From positions 124,001 through 188,000 of the forward strand of contig NZ_JAERIT010000002.1 in the NCBI RefSeq assembly GCF_017979475.1: DNA of 64,000 nucleotides, given 5' to 3'. Below are positions 35,381 to 46,467 of the stretch, piece by piece. A program made the position numbers and the translations under genes. This DNA comes from Helicobacter pullorum NCTC 12824. Its GTDB lineage: Bacteria; Campylobacterota; Campylobacteria; Campylobacterales; Helicobacteraceae. The notes under the pieces were generated by a model that saw only the letters and a list, made by a program, of their open reading frames with translations, had not been told where the DNA came from and made no database searches. Every line of letters begins with the position of its first letter. The stretch's first letter is position 1.

Positions 35381-38300
35381 TTAATAAGTAATCGCCATAC
35401 AAGGATTATTTGTCTTAGCATTATCACTTACAATACATAATCTACCTCTTTCTTTACCATCTTCTACAATGGCTTCTTGTTTTTCTTGTGCTGGGAGGAT
35501 TAGTATTGCTTCTTTAGAGGCTAAGTCTGCTATTTTTTGCACTTCATTTGGTGGAGTAAAACGATTATTGTTATCTCCATTGCCTTGTGTATCTTCAAAG
35601 TTATCTAAACTGCCTATGTTGATTGTAAAATTTAGAGGACTTAGAGATTCTTTAGCAAAGATTGTATAGTTAGTATCCATCTTAAAAGAATCCTTGATTA
35701 ATCCTTGAAGAGATTCTAAATTTGTCTTAGCTATTTGCTCTAAGTTTAAAAGTTCATTGTATTGTTCTTCTAATAGTTTTTTTAGGCTTTCTTGCTCTAA
35801 AGGCGGTAAGCCTCCACTTTGATAAAGCTCTTTGTTTTGATTATAGGTATTGAGTTTATCTCTATAATCTTTTAAGAAGGCTAAATTGATATCCTTGTTT
35901 TGTTTTAATGCTTCTATGAAATTAGAGAATTTAAGATTAATTGTTAAGTCTTGGTTTAATGCTCCATAGATATTATCATTGACTTTATAATAATCTCCAA
36001 ATAATTCTTTAATATCATTTTCTCCATCTAAGAAAGAAACTAAGAAATCTAAAGATTGTCTAATAGATTCTAAATCATCTTCTCCTAATAAATCAAAGAT
36101 TAGATTGTTTTCTCCTAAAATAGAATCTAAGATACCTTTATTATAATCCTCTGCAATAGGAATGTAGTTGTTAGTAACTAGAGTAGAATCTAGAGTGGGG
36201 ATTTGTATAGAATCATTGGGATTACTAGAATCACTTCCAGCACCTCCACCCGGATTGCTAGGGTCATTTGGATTGTTAGAGCCTACCAGACTATCTAAGT
36301 CTTGTTGTAGTTTGTCTGTGTTGATGAAAGAGTAGTAACCTGTGGTGTCATCAATATTAATTTTGAAGTACTCTTTTGAATCATTTGGATCTTTGATAAT
36401 TTGGTTGTAGGTTGGATCAAAGGTTATGGAATTACCTTCATAATCTTTTAGTTCTACATTTTCAAAGATATTGTTGCCTGTGATGGCGGTTTGGAAATCT
36501 TTGATTCCTTGTGTAGAATCTGTGTAAGTGTGGAGGTTGATTTTGCCGCCATTAGAATTGTAATCATTGGAATCAGAACTGGCATTAGCTAGACTTCCAT
36601 CTTTATAATAAATATGGACATTGGAGAAAGTTGACTCAAAGAGTGGATCATTTTTTTCATTAGTTCCTTCATCAAGTAGATTTCCATAGAATTTACCTAT
36701 ATATTTATTAGAATTACCTGTGGATGTAATCACAGAATCAGAGTCGAAATAAAGGTAGATATTAGAAAAGTTATCAGCACCATTTATAGTTTCAATCCAC
36801 CCAATAAATCCTCCAACTCCCCCGTAATCTTTCCCATTAGAATCAGAAAGATAAGCAGATAAATCTCCAATACCATTTAGGATAATATTATGAAAAGTAT
36901 TTTGACCAGGTGAAAATCCAGCAAAACCACCTAACCATGATGGAAAACCGCCTGTTATTGCAATATTGACATCGTTTAAGACGATATTAGAAAAGATTGC
37001 ACTACCTACTCTACCAGCAAATCCACCTGTCCAAGAGATATTGCCAGTTCCATTAACTTTTATATTAACACCATTTAAAACAACATTAGAAGCGGTTGAA
37101 GTTACAAAATCCCAAGCAAATCCTCCAACCTCACCACTAGTTTCTATACTTATATCATTTAATACAATATTAGAAACTGTTGACCCCTCTGATATTTGCA
37201 TAGCAAATCCACCCCCAAACTCACCTTTCAAACCATGAACATTATTCAAAGTGATATTGGTAAAAGAGCCAGACGATTGCCCACTCACAAATCCACCTAT
37301 CATACTACCTGTTAAATTATCAATATCATTTAAAGTGATATTAGAAAAAACATGATATGACATATTTGCATTTCCAACAAAACCACCTACGGACCCACTA
37401 CCTGTCAAATCATGGATTTTTTCTAAAGAAATGTTAGAAAAAGTGTTATAATCACTTCTATAATAATCTAAATCTCCTATAAATCCACCTACATCACCGC
37501 CCGTTAAACTACCGACATTATTTAAGGTGATATTGCTAAAATTTGAATAATCTCCTGCAGTTCCAGCAAATCCACCTATAACACCGCCTTTCAAATCATG
37601 GATATTTTCTAAGGCAATATTAGAAAAGGTGCTATTATCTGAATACCCTACAAATCCACCTATATAAGTACTTAAAGCATGGTTTATAGTAGTATCAATA
37701 GCAGTGGCGGTAATTTCCACATTATCAACACTTAAATTGCTAATAGTTCCACCACTAGTTTGACCAAAGATACCTGCAAAAGTTATGTTACTTAAATCAC
37801 CTGTAGTATATTTAGCATCAATATCAATATCTACATTACTTATTGTATGCCCATTTCCAATAAAGTTGGCAGCAAAGGCATTAGAAACATAATTTGGGTG
37901 AGTAGTAGAAAAATAACCACTTACCCCTCCCACAACCATCGAATCACTATAATCATTATCCCCATTAAAATCCGCATAATTCCCGCTAAAGCTTAATTGA
38001 GTTCCATCAATAAGTGAAATTTTCTCATTTTTACCAAAGTCAATATCGCTTAACAATACAAAATCATCAATCAAATCTCTTATTTGATTTTTCCCTTCAT
38101 TCCAACCTTTTGCAAAATAATACCAATCCCTTAAAGACTCTGCATTATTGCCTTTTTCTTTTCCAATCGTTGCAATACCTTTAAAGTCCTTTATGGAAAT
38201 AGCACTAGTAATTCCATTATAATTTTGTGTTTCAATATTAAAATTCTCATACCCATAAAGATTTGTTGTAGAGATTTGAATACTAGCTTTATCTTCAATA

Positions 38301-39125
38301 CTTGTAATAACCTTTCCTTTAATGTATTGAGCCCTCATATCAAGTTCATTGCCAATTAAGGTTATAGAATTATTTTGGGTATTTCCATTTTGATTGATGA
38401 GTTTTGCACTCTCTGCAAATACCACTTCATTCCCAATCAATGTAATTCCATTATTGGCTTTAATTGTTCCTAGATTAACAATATTCCCCTTATTAGGTTT
38501 AAAAACAGGAGAGAAAGATTCTACTAATGTGTTTTGATTGTTAAACAAATCTAAATCTTTTTGATCTATAGGAGAAGTAGAAGCAATAAATTTATTAGCA
38601 TTAATACTAGCTTCTTTACCTACTAAGACTCCACTAGGATTAACCAAATAGATATTATGCTTTCCTCCATTTAATGTTCCTAGAATCTTTGAAGCTTGAT
38701 TAGAATAATCAAGATTTAAAAAAGAAGCTGGATTCTTATGACTTGTATCAAAATTAACAACTTCACCTTTATTGATATTAAATCCACCTCCCCAAGCAAT
38801 CACATGATTTTTATTATTTCCTGTGATATTCATAGTATTACCATTAATAGTAGTAATACTTCCACTTCCTATAGTGAATTTACCTCCACTAGGTAAAGCC
38901 ACTAGACTTTGAGATAAAACTATAGAAGCTACAATAGATATACTTATTTTACTAAGGGTTGGTTTAGAAACTAAAAGATTGGATTGATTCTTTGAATCTT
39001 TTAGATTCTTAGAAAGACTTGGATTCTTTTTTTGTAGTTTAGAGGTTTTTAAAGAGAGGTTATTAATTAAAGGCTTATTTGCCCCCCCCCCCCCATACTA
39101 TAACAGAATTAGGATTGTTTGACAT
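35381..39125 (-). CDS. TpsA-type filamentous-haemagglutinin-like adhesin, phase-variable, currently out of frame
   Basis: The product would be a two-partner-secretion surface protein. From the ATG at 39125 the frame reads MSNNPNSVIVW, then hits 13 G (39082-39094) and stops at TAA. With 12 G the frame continues through LINNLSLKTSKLQKK and a hydrophobic stretch (ISISIVASIVLSQS) into the open frame at 38902, giving 1,247 residues with an extended signal peptide of about 75. The TPS domain follows (FTIGSGSITTINGN, HVIAWGGGFNINKGEVVNF, NPSGVLVGKEASINANKF), then GLUG-like repeats, a coiled-coil-rich section, and a C-terminal Cys pair (LCIVSDNAKTNNPCMAITY). A good RBS (GGAG) precedes the ATG. No TpsB gene is nearby. 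Confidence 0.88.
36740..37760 (-). repeat. GLUG-like tandem repeats inside the adhesin
   Basis: About ten degenerate protein repeats alternate a VGGFxG-type turn with a FSNIxLNxIxxLxG-type strand pair (for example IGGFAG then FSNITLNNVGSLTG). They fit the right-handed beta-helix shaft of TpsA proteins. Boundaries are approximate. Confidence 0.75.
39082..39094 (-). repeat. homopolymer tract of 13 G (C on + strand) in the adhesin signal peptide
   Basis: This uninterrupted tract begins within codon 11 after the ATG at 39125. Thirteen G gives a stop five codons into the tract region; 12 or 15 G gives the full-length frame. Confidence 0.92.
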
Positions 39126-39303
39126 TTTATCTCCTTTATAAGATATTTAAATTTACAAACAAAGAAAAACATTTTTAAAAGAAATTTTAAAAGAGATTCT
39201 TTGATTTATAAATTCATAAAAGATATTATACTACTAAATTGAGATAAAGTTGATAAAATAAAAATAAAATAATTACAATAAAAAGATAGGGTAGTTTTAG
39301 AAG

Positions 39304-39327
39304 ATGCCAGTGTAAAAACACTGACAT
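39304..39327 (-). terminator. possible terminator of the ppa gene
   Basis: ATGCCAGTGT and ACACTGACAT form a 10-bp stem with one mismatch around AAAA, starting 5 bases after the ppa stop. There is no clean T run. Confidence 0.5.
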
Positions 39328-39332
39328 TAGTA

Positions 39333-39851
39333 TTATTTGTAGTTTTGGATTGCTTTATCCAAAATAGCTTTTGCACTTTCTAAGTCTTGAAATTCTTTCA
39401 CTTTTACCCATTTATTTGGCTCTAACATTTTATAAGTTTCAAAGAAATTTTTGATTCTATCTAATGTAATTTGTGGCAAATCCGCTAGAGACTTGATATT
39501 ATCATATCTCGGATCAATTTTAGAAATAGGCACAGCAATAAGCTTCTCATCAAGCCCGCTCTCATCTTCCATTATCAAAACCCCAATCAATCTTGCCTTA
39601 ATCACACTTCCAGCTTGCAAAGGATACTCGTTTAATACCAACACATCAGCAGGGTCACCATCATCACTTAATGTATTTGGGACAAACCCATAATTTGCAG
39701 GATAAAACATTGCACTATACATTACCCTATCGACGACGACCGCCCCACTCTCTTTGTCAATTTCATATTTAATATTACTTCCATAAGGAATCTCAATAAC
39801 CACATTTAGTTTGCTAGGATTCTCACCTACTTCAATTTTTGATAAATTCAT
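39333..39851 (-). CDS. ppa: inorganic pyrophosphatase
   Basis: This family I pyrophosphatase hydrolyses PPi and pulls biosynthetic reactions forward in the cytoplasm. The 172 residues have the family motifs: NVVIEIPYGSNIKYEIDKES, the Tyr/Asp block YPANYGFVPNTLSDDGDPADVLVL (metal-binding Asp residues), and VPISKIDPRYDNIKSLADLP. It is the last gene of the aspS-adk-dsrE-like-ppa string. aspS, adk and ppa are also close together in H. pylori. Confidence 0.97.
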   Translation of the reverse strand: MNLSKIEVGENPSKLNVVIEIPYGSNIKYEIDKESGAVVVDRVMYSAMFYPANYGFVPNTLSDDGDPADVLVLNEYPLQAGSVIKARLIGVLIMEDESGLDEKLIAVPISKIDPRYDNIKSLADLPQITLDRIKNFFETYKMLEPNKWVKVKEFQDLESAKAILDKAIQNYK

Positions 39852-39864
39852 AATTCTTTCCTTT

Positions 39865-40302
39865 TTATTGATTTAAAATTGCATACCCTTGCAATTGTCT
39901 ATCTACAATTTCTCTTGGGGCATTTTTCACTTGCTCTACACCTTCAATCAAGGATTCTTTGCTGATTTTTGCTCGTCGCATTGCCCCACTACAAGCTACA
40001 ACTCTAACATTTGGGAGTTTCACCAAAGCAGCAATTTCTTTTCTTATTTTATCTGATGAAGTGCTATTTTTACCAAAAAGCAGCACAGAATCTCCGCCCA
40101 TCACAAGCTCAATATCACCCACTTCATCATCTTTTAAACTTTTTTGGATTGCTTGCACTTGCAACTTTGCAGTTTCCCATTGACTTTTTTCTACGAGAGA
40201 AATCACGACATTAATGGGCTTCACACCTTCTTTTCCAAATACTTGTGAAGTTCCTACAATCATCAAAAAAGCAACCAAATACCATTTTATTTTATTCTGC
40301 AT
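39865..40302 (-). CDS. exported DsrE-family protein
   Basis: This 145-residue protein has an N-terminal signal peptide, MQNKIKWYLVAFLMIVG, followed by a DsrE/DsrF-like alpha/beta fold: INVVISLVEKSQWETAKLQV, DIELVMGGDSVLLFG and NVRVVACSGAMRRAKI. The single Cys lies where DsrE proteins carry the sulfur-handling Cys. Most DsrE proteins are cytoplasmic sulfur carriers; a periplasmic one suggests thiol or sulfur chemistry in the envelope, but no function is established. It lies between adk and ppa, 8 and 13 bases away, so it is probably co-transcribed. Confidence 0.78.
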   Translation of the reverse strand: MQNKIKWYLVAFLMIVGTSQVFGKEGVKPINVVISLVEKSQWETAKLQVQAIQKSLKDDEVGDIELVMGGDSVLLFGKNSTSSDKIRKEIAALVKLPNVRVVACSGAMRRAKISKESLIEGVEQVKNAPREIVDRQLQGYAILNQ

Positions 40303-40310
40303 AAAACACC

Positions 40311-40883
40311 TTAGATTCTACTCTTAATAAATGCTTCCATTTCTGTTACGATTTCTTCTATTGTTCTTTCGCCATTAATTTTGTGCAAAATTCCTTTAGC
40401 ACTATAAAACTCTTGAATCTCCGCTAAAGGCTCCAAATATACTTTCATGCGATTGTTGAATACCTCTACATTATCATCAGCTCCCCTAGCTCTACCAAGC
40501 ACTCTATCACACGCTACTTTTTCACTCACTTCTACTTCAATAACATTTGCCAAAGTAATATTGTTTGTTCCTTTTAAGATTTTATCCAACTCCAGCATTT
40601 GCTCCACGCTTCTAGGATAGCCATCGATAATTACAATATCTTTAGGTGCATTAGAGATCGCATCAACAATCGTTTGCACTACAATTTCAAGCGGGACAAG
40701 ATTTCCTTTGCTTGTATAACTATCAATCAATTTTCCTTTTTCACTTCCACTTGCCACTTCAGCCCTTAGAAGTTCTCCAGTAGAATAATGCACGATACTT
40801 TCTGTATTATTTTTACTAATAATCTCCGCATCAGTTGTTTTCCCGCTACCGGGTGCTCCAATAACTAAAAATAATTTTTTCAT
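40311..40883 (-). CDS. adk: adenylate kinase
   Basis: Adk interconverts AMP, ADP and ATP. The 190 residues begin with the P-loop [18 protein letters not shown], followed by the AMP-binding region [18 protein letters not shown], the [10 protein letters not shown] motif and the lid region [12 protein letters not shown]. It is the short-lid form typical of Helicobacter and Campylobacter. It lies between aspS (8 bases) and the DsrE-like gene. Confidence 0.97.
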   Translation of the reverse strand: MKKLFLVIGAPGSGKTTDAEIISKNNTESIVHYSTGELLRAEVASGSEKGKLIDSYTSKGNLVPLEIVVQTIVDAISNAPKDIVIIDGYPRSVEQMLELDKILKGTNNITLANVIEVEVSEKVACDRVLGRARGADDNVEVFNNRMKVYLEPLAEIQEFYSAKGILHKINGERTIEEIVTEMEAFIKSRI

Positions 40884-40891
40884 ATTTCTCC

Positions 40892-42643
40892 TTATTTTTT
40901 GGTTTCTCTTACTCTAATATGCAATTCTCTTAACTGCTCTTCACCTGCAGGGCTTGGTGCGTCTGTAAGAGGACAAGTTGCTTTTTGGGTTTTGGGGAAT
41001 GCAATCACATCGCGAATAGAATGTGCATTGCAAAGCAACATAATAATCCTATCCAATCCAAATGCGATTCCTCCATGTGGAGGAGCACCAAACTGCAACG
41101 CTTCAAGCAAGAAGCTAAATTTATCTTTTGCTTCTTCTTGAGTGATTCCCAAAAGTTCAAAAACTTTACTTTGAATCTCTTGCTTATGAATTCTAATGCT
41201 TCCCCCACCGATTTCAAAACCATTCAACACCACATCATATGCCACAGAATTAATCTCTTCAATATCCTCAACTTCTAAATCTCTTGGCATCGTAAAGGGG
41301 TGATGAAGTGCTGAAATACTACCATCATCATTGCGTTCAAACATAGGAAAATCTACAACCCACAAAAATTTATAAACACTTTCATTGATCATTCCCATAT
41401 CATTTGCAATCTTTTGACGCAATCTACCCATATAGTCCCAAACAACCTTTTTCGCCCCTGCTCCAAAAAACACAATATCACCGACACTTGCTCCTACTCT
41501 CTCAAGCAAGGTTTTGAGATTCTGCTCACTAATAAATTTGACCAAAGGACCTTTGATTTCATTTTCTTTAATTTGCAAATATGCCAAACCTTTAGCACCA
41601 AACTTCCTTACAAACTCTTCTGCTTCTCCCAAAGTCTTACGACTAAAGAAACTATCTCCACCTTTCACACAAAGTGCTTTAAAGCGATTTTTCTTAGAAT
41701 CTTTTGCAATAGAAGCAAAAATTTCATTACTAGAATCCACAAACAAATCAGAAACTTCTACAAGCGGCAAATCATAACGCAAATCTGGCTTATCACTTCC
41801 ATAAGTTTCCATTACTTCTTTATAAGTATAATGTGGAAATGGAGTTTGCACCTCTATCCCGCAAGCACCAAAAATAGATTTCAACACAGATTCTGCCACA
41901 CCCATTACATCTTTTTGTTCTACAAAACTCATTTCAATATCAATCTGTGTAAATTCGGGCTGCCTATCAAGCCTCAAATCTTCATCTCTAAAACACTTTG
42001 CAATTTGAAAATATTTATCAAACCCGCTTACCATCAAAAGCTGTTTAAAAAGTTGCGGACTTTGTGGAAGTGCATAAAACTCACCATGATGCACACGACT
42101 TGGCACCAAATAATCTCTTGCTCCCTCTGGTGTAGCTTTAGTCAAGATTGGAGTTTCAATCTCCAAAAAGCCTAAATTACTCAAAGTATTACGAACAGCC
42201 TGTGCTACTTTGCTTCGTGTGATAAAAATTTCTTGCAAACGCGGATTGCGTAAATCCAAATAACGATACTTAAGCCTTACATCTTCGCCCACACTCTCAT
42301 CACCAACAGCAATAGGCGGAGTTAAGCTTTTATTTTCAATACTCAATTCACTTACCAAAACTTCAATTTTTCCTGTTTTTAATTTTGGATTCTCTAAGCC
42401 CTCGCCTCTTTTTCTTACCTTTCCTTTAGCAATCAAAACATATTCATCTCTTACTTCACTAGCAATTTTATGAGATTGCTCAAAATCTTTTGGATCAAAA
42501 ACAAGCTGGACTAATCCGCTTCTATCTCTTAGATCAATAAAAACAATTCCACCATGATCCCTATAAGTATTGCACCAACCACATAATTTTACTTCTCTAC
42601 CAATATCTTTTTCATCTAAATCTGCACAATAATGGCTTCTCAA
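40892..42643 (-). CDS. aspS: aspartate-tRNA ligase
   Basis: AspS charges tRNA(Asp); bacteria that also have GatCAB often use a non-discriminating form that charges tRNA(Asn) too. The 583 residues include the N-terminal OB anticodon-binding domain ([21 protein letters not shown]), class II motif 2 ([20 protein letters not shown]), the bacterial GAD insertion and motif 3 ([14 protein letters not shown]). The start is TTG at 42643, with AGGAG upstream; no better start is in frame. gatB at 5656 makes the indirect Asn/Gln routes relevant here. Confidence 0.97.
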   Translation of the reverse strand: MRSHYCADLDEKDIGREVKLCGWCNTYRDHGGIVFIDLRDRSGLVQLVFDPKDFEQSHKIASEVRDEYVLIAKGKVRKRGEGLENPKLKTGKIEVLVSELSIENKSLTPPIAVGDESVGEDVRLKYRYLDLRNPRLQEIFITRSKVAQAVRNTLSNLGFLEIETPILTKATPEGARDYLVPSRVHHGEFYALPQSPQLFKQLLMVSGFDKYFQIAKCFRDEDLRLDRQPEFTQIDIEMSFVEQKDVMGVAESVLKSIFGACGIEVQTPFPHYTYKEVMETYGSDKPDLRYDLPLVEVSDLFVDSSNEIFASIAKDSKKNRFKALCVKGGDSFFSRKTLGEAEEFVRKFGAKGLAYLQIKENEIKGPLVKFISEQNLKTLLERVGASVGDIVFFGAGAKKVVWDYMGRLRQKIANDMGMINESVYKFLWVVDFPMFERNDDGSISALHHPFTMPRDLEVEDIEEINSVAYDVVLNGFEIGGGSIRIHKQEIQSKVFELLGITQEEAKDKFSFLLEALQFGAPPHGGIAFGLDRIIMLLCNAHSIRDVIAFPKTQKATCPLTDAPSPAGEEQLRELHIRVRETKK

Positions 42644-42745
42644 AACACTTACTCCTAAGAAATTTGTTTAGCAAAGTGAAGATTTTATCAAAAAAAAATA
42701 CAAGAAATGATTAAATAGAAAAATAATTTTCAATTGATGAAAAGA

Positions 42746-42759
42746 GGAATAATTTTTGC
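42746..42759 (+). promoter_or_regulatory. sigma-54 promoter of flgL
   Basis: GGAATAATTTTTGC has the invariant GG and GC exactly 10 bases apart and is followed by TTG, fitting the Helicobacter/Campylobacter RpoN pattern. It lies about 40 bases upstream of flgL, whose H. pylori counterpart belongs to the RpoN regulon. Confidence 0.78.
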
Positions 42760-42799
42760 TTGATGCAAAACAAAATAGTTTAGCTATAAAAGGAAATTT

Positions 42800-45424
42800 A
42801 TGAGAATAGGAACAAACTCAAGCTACACAATGATGCAATATTATCAAGGAAAGACACAAGCGGGATTAAATAATATTCTAGCTCAAATGAATGGTTTGAA
42901 AATTCAATTTGGCTATCAAGATACAAGTATTTTTAACAAAACTCTTGAATTAGATTATAATATCACCACACTCACTCAAAGCAAAGAATTAGCAAATAAT
43001 GCCTTAACTTTCACCAAACACACCGACACCGCTCTAAGCGAACTTGCATCAAGCATGGACAATTTTAAAAGCAAACTAGTCCAAGGTGCAAATGATATTC
43101 ACTCTGAAACCTCTCGTCTTGCAATTGCCCAAGACCTCAAATCTATCCGAGATCATTTTTTATCAATTGCCAATACTTCTATCGGCGGAGAATTTATTTT
43201 TGGAGGAACTGCGACAACCACTAAGCCCTTCAATTCTGATGGCAGTTACAATGGTAATAACGCAACACTTAATGCCTTGCTTAGTTCCAACAACTCCCTA
43301 GCCTATAATATCACTGGCTATGAATTATTTTTTGGCTCAGACAATGATACAAATCGTGTTATTTCAACCAATATCCCAAAATTTAACCAAAGTGCTTTAA
43401 ACCCTCAAATTATGGACCCAGACCACCCAACAGGGAATAGTGAGGAAGTTTATATTACTGCAGAAGATACTTTGCGTGATTTAGTGGGGGATAATGATTC
43501 TGATCCTTCTAATAACGATCCAGAAGTTTTTTATATCACAGGAAGAAGACCCGATGGGACTGCTTTTAAATCCAAATTTGAAATGGGAGTAGCTTACACC
43601 GATGAAGATCAATCCGCAACCGTGCAAGATTTATTAGATAGAATCGGCAAGGAATTTGGCAACACAGAAACAAGTAAAGTTGTAGATGTTACACTTAATG
43701 AATGGGGAGAGATTGAAATAAAAGACCTCACAGGCGGACGCTCTAATATTGAATTTTATATGGTATCAAGTAGCTACCAAGACCCAAATAACCCCGATGG
43801 AGTAGGAGTTTCTGACATTGATACACTATTAAATAGCGGAGCAAAAGTCAATACCTATGTGCAAAGCCCTTATTTGGGAAGTTTTTCTAATTCACAAATC
43901 ACTTCTGTTGAAGATTACAATGATCATAGAATCCACACTATCCCAACAACCTTTAGAAATAGCAACAATGAAATCGCCAAAACCTCTACGCTTTTGAGTG
44001 ATATTTTTCCAGAAGGTGTTACACAACTCAATTTAAGTGGTATCTCTGCAAATGATGCGGACAACAATCCAACAAATACCAATGTTAATAGCACTTTTAC
44101 AATTACTCCGACCTCAACTATTCAAGATTTAATGGATTCTATTGAAAATATGTATAATGCCCAACCGGGTGCAAATGTAGAAGTAGAATTTTCCAATGGA
44201 AAAATCACAATCATTGATAATAATGTCTCCAAAAAAACTCCACCAGATCAAGCACAAGATACATTACCCTATATCGGTGAAAGCTCACTTAGTCTTACTA
44301 TCACCGCACAAGATGCTGGAGGCAACAATGTCAATGGATTCCGCAATGATTACAGCGTAGAATACGATAGAGTGGGCTTTAGCAAAAATGGCTCGACACT
44401 TTCTTCGAATGTTTCTCAAGTTATCCGCGATACCAACGAGTATGCGACAATGGATACCAAACTTTCGCAAGTCGCAGGCGTTGGGCTTGATGGGCATACT
44501 TATAATTTTGAAGTAAAAGATGTCAATGGGACTCCAATTAGTGGAAGAATCGAATTTAGAGATACAGGAAGTGTAATGATTATTGATTCCCCTGCAACCA
44601 TTAATGGGGTTGATATTGATGGGATTGAAATACCAATCTTAAATCCTAATGGAAATCCCCCACAAGTAGCAAGTGAAGCAACGCCAGCAGATGATGTTAC
44701 TTATCAACAACTAGCTGATACACTAGGAATGGTGCTAAATCTTTCAAACACTAATCCAGCTGATTTACAAAATGTATTTGATCCAGCAGGTGCAAATTTC
44801 GATGATCCAGCTATCAAGCTTTCTTATGAAACAATGATTAGCAATTCCAAAAACAATGTTTCTATTTCACTAGATGTTAATGGACAAATGCAAGTTAAAG
44901 ATTTAAATCGCACTCCAACTAGAATGGAGTTTATGCTCTATGATAGCGAAAGTAGTAATTTTGCTCTTGATGCTAATGGCAGAGTAAATACCACAGGACA
45001 TCCAGCACTTACTTTTCAAGCTAATAATGCCATTGTAGCAGATGATCCTCATGTCAATTTTTTCCAACAAATTGATACAATTATCCAAGCTTTAGAAGAT
45101 GGCACTTATCGTCCCGGTGGCACTGATGAATATGATGATAGCATGAGGAATCCCGGAATCCAAAATGCTCTTTTGGTATTTGATCATTTAGCAGACCATA
45201 TCAACAAAGCCCACACCAAAAATGGGGCACAGGGAAATGCGTTTGAATACTCTATCGAACGCACAGAAGTTTTGATTGTCCAAGCCAAAACATTGCGTTC
45301 AGATACTATTGATACAGATTTTGCAGAGGCGTATTTACAATTCTCAACCCTCTCACTCAACTACCAAGCTATGCTTTCCTCAATCGGCAAAGTCTCTCAA
45401 CTCTCTTTGGTTAATTACCTCTAA
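42800..45424 (+). CDS. flgL: flagellar hook-filament junction protein FlgL (HAP3)
   Basis: FlgL joins the hook to the filament and is secreted by the flagellar export system. The N-terminal helix region is flagellin-like (MRIGTNSSYTMMQYYQGK, then LDYNITTLTQSKELANNA) and the C-terminal helix ends YQAMLSSIGKVSQLSLVNYL. Between them lies a very long variable region, giving 874 residues against about 320 in enterobacteria; large FlgL proteins are known in Helicobacter and Campylobacter. A sigma-54 promoter precedes it and AAAGGA is the RBS. It is monocistronic, converging with ruvB. Confidence 0.95.
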   Translation: MRIGTNSSYTMMQYYQGKTQAGLNNILAQMNGLKIQFGYQDTSIFNKTLELDYNITTLTQSKELANNALTFTKHTDTALSELASSMDNFKSKLVQGANDIHSETSRLAIAQDLKSIRDHFLSIANTSIGGEFIFGGTATTTKPFNSDGSYNGNNATLNALLSSNNSLAYNITGYELFFGSDNDTNRVISTNIPKFNQSALNPQIMDPDHPTGNSEEVYITAEDTLRDLVGDNDSDPSNNDPEVFYITGRRPDGTAFKSKFEMGVAYTDEDQSATVQDLLDRIGKEFGNTETSKVVDVTLNEWGEIEIKDLTGGRSNIEFYMVSSSYQDPNNPDGVGVSDIDTLLNSGAKVNTYVQSPYLGSFSNSQITSVEDYNDHRIHTIPTTFRNSNNEIAKTSTLLSDIFPEGVTQLNLSGISANDADNNPTNTNVNSTFTITPTSTIQDLMDSIENMYNAQPGANVEVEFSNGKITIIDNNVSKKTPPDQAQDTLPYIGESSLSLTITAQDAGGNNVNGFRNDYSVEYDRVGFSKNGSTLSSNVSQVIRDTNEYATMDTKLSQVAGVGLDGHTYNFEVKDVNGTPISGRIEFRDTGSVMIIDSPATINGVDIDGIEIPILNPNGNPPQVASEATPADDVTYQQLADTLGMVLNLSNTNPADLQNVFDPAGANFDDPAIKLSYETMISNSKNNVSISLDVNGQMQVKDLNRTPTRMEFMLYDSESSNFALDANGRVNTTGHPALTFQANNAIVADDPHVNFFQQIDTIIQALEDGTYRPGGTDEYDDSMRNPGIQNALLVFDHLADHINKAHTKNGAQGNAFEYSIERTEVLIVQAKTLRSDTIDTDFAEAYLQFSTLSLNYQAMLSSIGKVSQLSLVNYL

Positions 45425-45450
45425 GGCGATTAACCAAATACTTTGCCATT

Positions 45451-46452
45451 TTAAAACAAACTTCCTATATCTTTGAATGAAAATAACTCATAAGTTTTTT
45501 GCGTAGCAATTCTCCCTCTAGCTGTGCGTTCCAAAAAACCATTTATTAGCAAATAAGGCTCAATCACATCTTCGATTGTCCCCTCATCTTCACTCATAGC
45601 AGCCGCTAAAGTGCTAAGCCCAATAGGTCTTCCACGACTTTCACAAATAATTTTTAAGAATCTTAAATCCAATTCATCAAACCCATATTCATTGACACCA
45701 AGCTCATTAAGAGCATATTGCGTGCGTTCTTTTGTGATAATCCCTTCTTCTGCCACTTCTGCAAAATCTCTGACACGCTTTAAAAGACGCAAAGCGATTC
45801 TAGGTGTTCCACGAGAGCGTTTAGCAATCTCTAAAGCCCCATCACTAGAGCATTCTTTTTGGAGTTTAATCGCTGCAATTTGCACGATTCTTGCCAACTC
45901 TTCTTTTTCATAAAATTGCATTCTAAATTGCATTCCAAATCTATCCCTCAAGGGATTGCTAATCATTCCAGCCCTTGTAGTTGCCCCTATAAGCGTGAAT
46001 CTAGGTAAATCAATTTTTACAGTTTGTGCCGCAGGACCACTTCCGATGATAATATCCAATCTAAAATCTTCCATTGCAGGATATAAAATCTCTTCAATAG
46101 CGGGAGATAACCTATGAATCTCATCAATAAACAAAATCTCCCCTTCACTAAGATTTGTAAGAATCGCTGCTAAATCACCGGCTTTTTCAATCATAGGTGC
46201 TGCTGTAACTTTAATTGGTGCATTCATTTCCCCACTAATAATATGTGCCAATGTCGTTTTGCCTAATCCCGGAGGTCCAAAAAGCAAAATATGATCGAGT
46301 GTATCATTGCGTTTTTTAGCTGCATTAATAAATACTTGCAAATTCTTTTTGAGTTTCTCTTGACCTATATAATCAGACCAATTATTAGGGCGTAATCTAA
46401 CTTCCTCATCACCTTCTAATGCTATTTTTTCTATTTCTACAATTCTTTCCAA
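45451..46452 (-). CDS. ruvB: Holliday-junction branch-migration ATPase RuvB
   Basis: RuvB is the hexameric motor that moves Holliday junctions with RuvA. The 333 residues start at TTG 46452 and include [19 protein letters not shown], Walker [16 protein letters not shown], Walker [19 protein letters not shown], sensor [21 protein letters not shown] and the winged-helix DNA-binding C-terminus with [12 protein letters not shown]. It lies 15 bases behind panB. Confidence 0.97.
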   Translation of the reverse strand: MERIVEIEKIALEGDEEVRLRPNNWSDYIGQEKLKKNLQVFINAAKKRNDTLDHILLFGPPGLGKTTLAHIISGEMNAPIKVTAAPMIEKAGDLAAILTNLSEGEILFIDEIHRLSPAIEEILYPAMEDFRLDIIIGSGPAAQTVKIDLPRFTLIGATTRAGMISNPLRDRFGMQFRMQFYEKEELARIVQIAAIKLQKECSSDGALEIAKRSRGTPRIALRLLKRVRDFAEVAEEGIITKERTQYALNELGVNEYGFDELDLRFLKIICESRGRPIGLSTLAAAMSEDEGTIEDVIEPYLLINGFLERTARGRIATQKTYELFSFKDIGSLF

Positions 46453-46467
46453 ATCCCTATCCCTTTA

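Noticed and set aside
38902-38904. GTG at 38902 as the real start of the adhesin
   Set aside because: It would remove the signal peptide; the upstream frame restored by one base in the G tract supplies a complete extended signal peptide and RBS.
41414-42175. 253-codon plus-strand frame opposite aspS
   Set aside because: It is long only because it lies opposite a coding gene; the product is Phe/Lys/Cys-rich antisense with no family resemblance.
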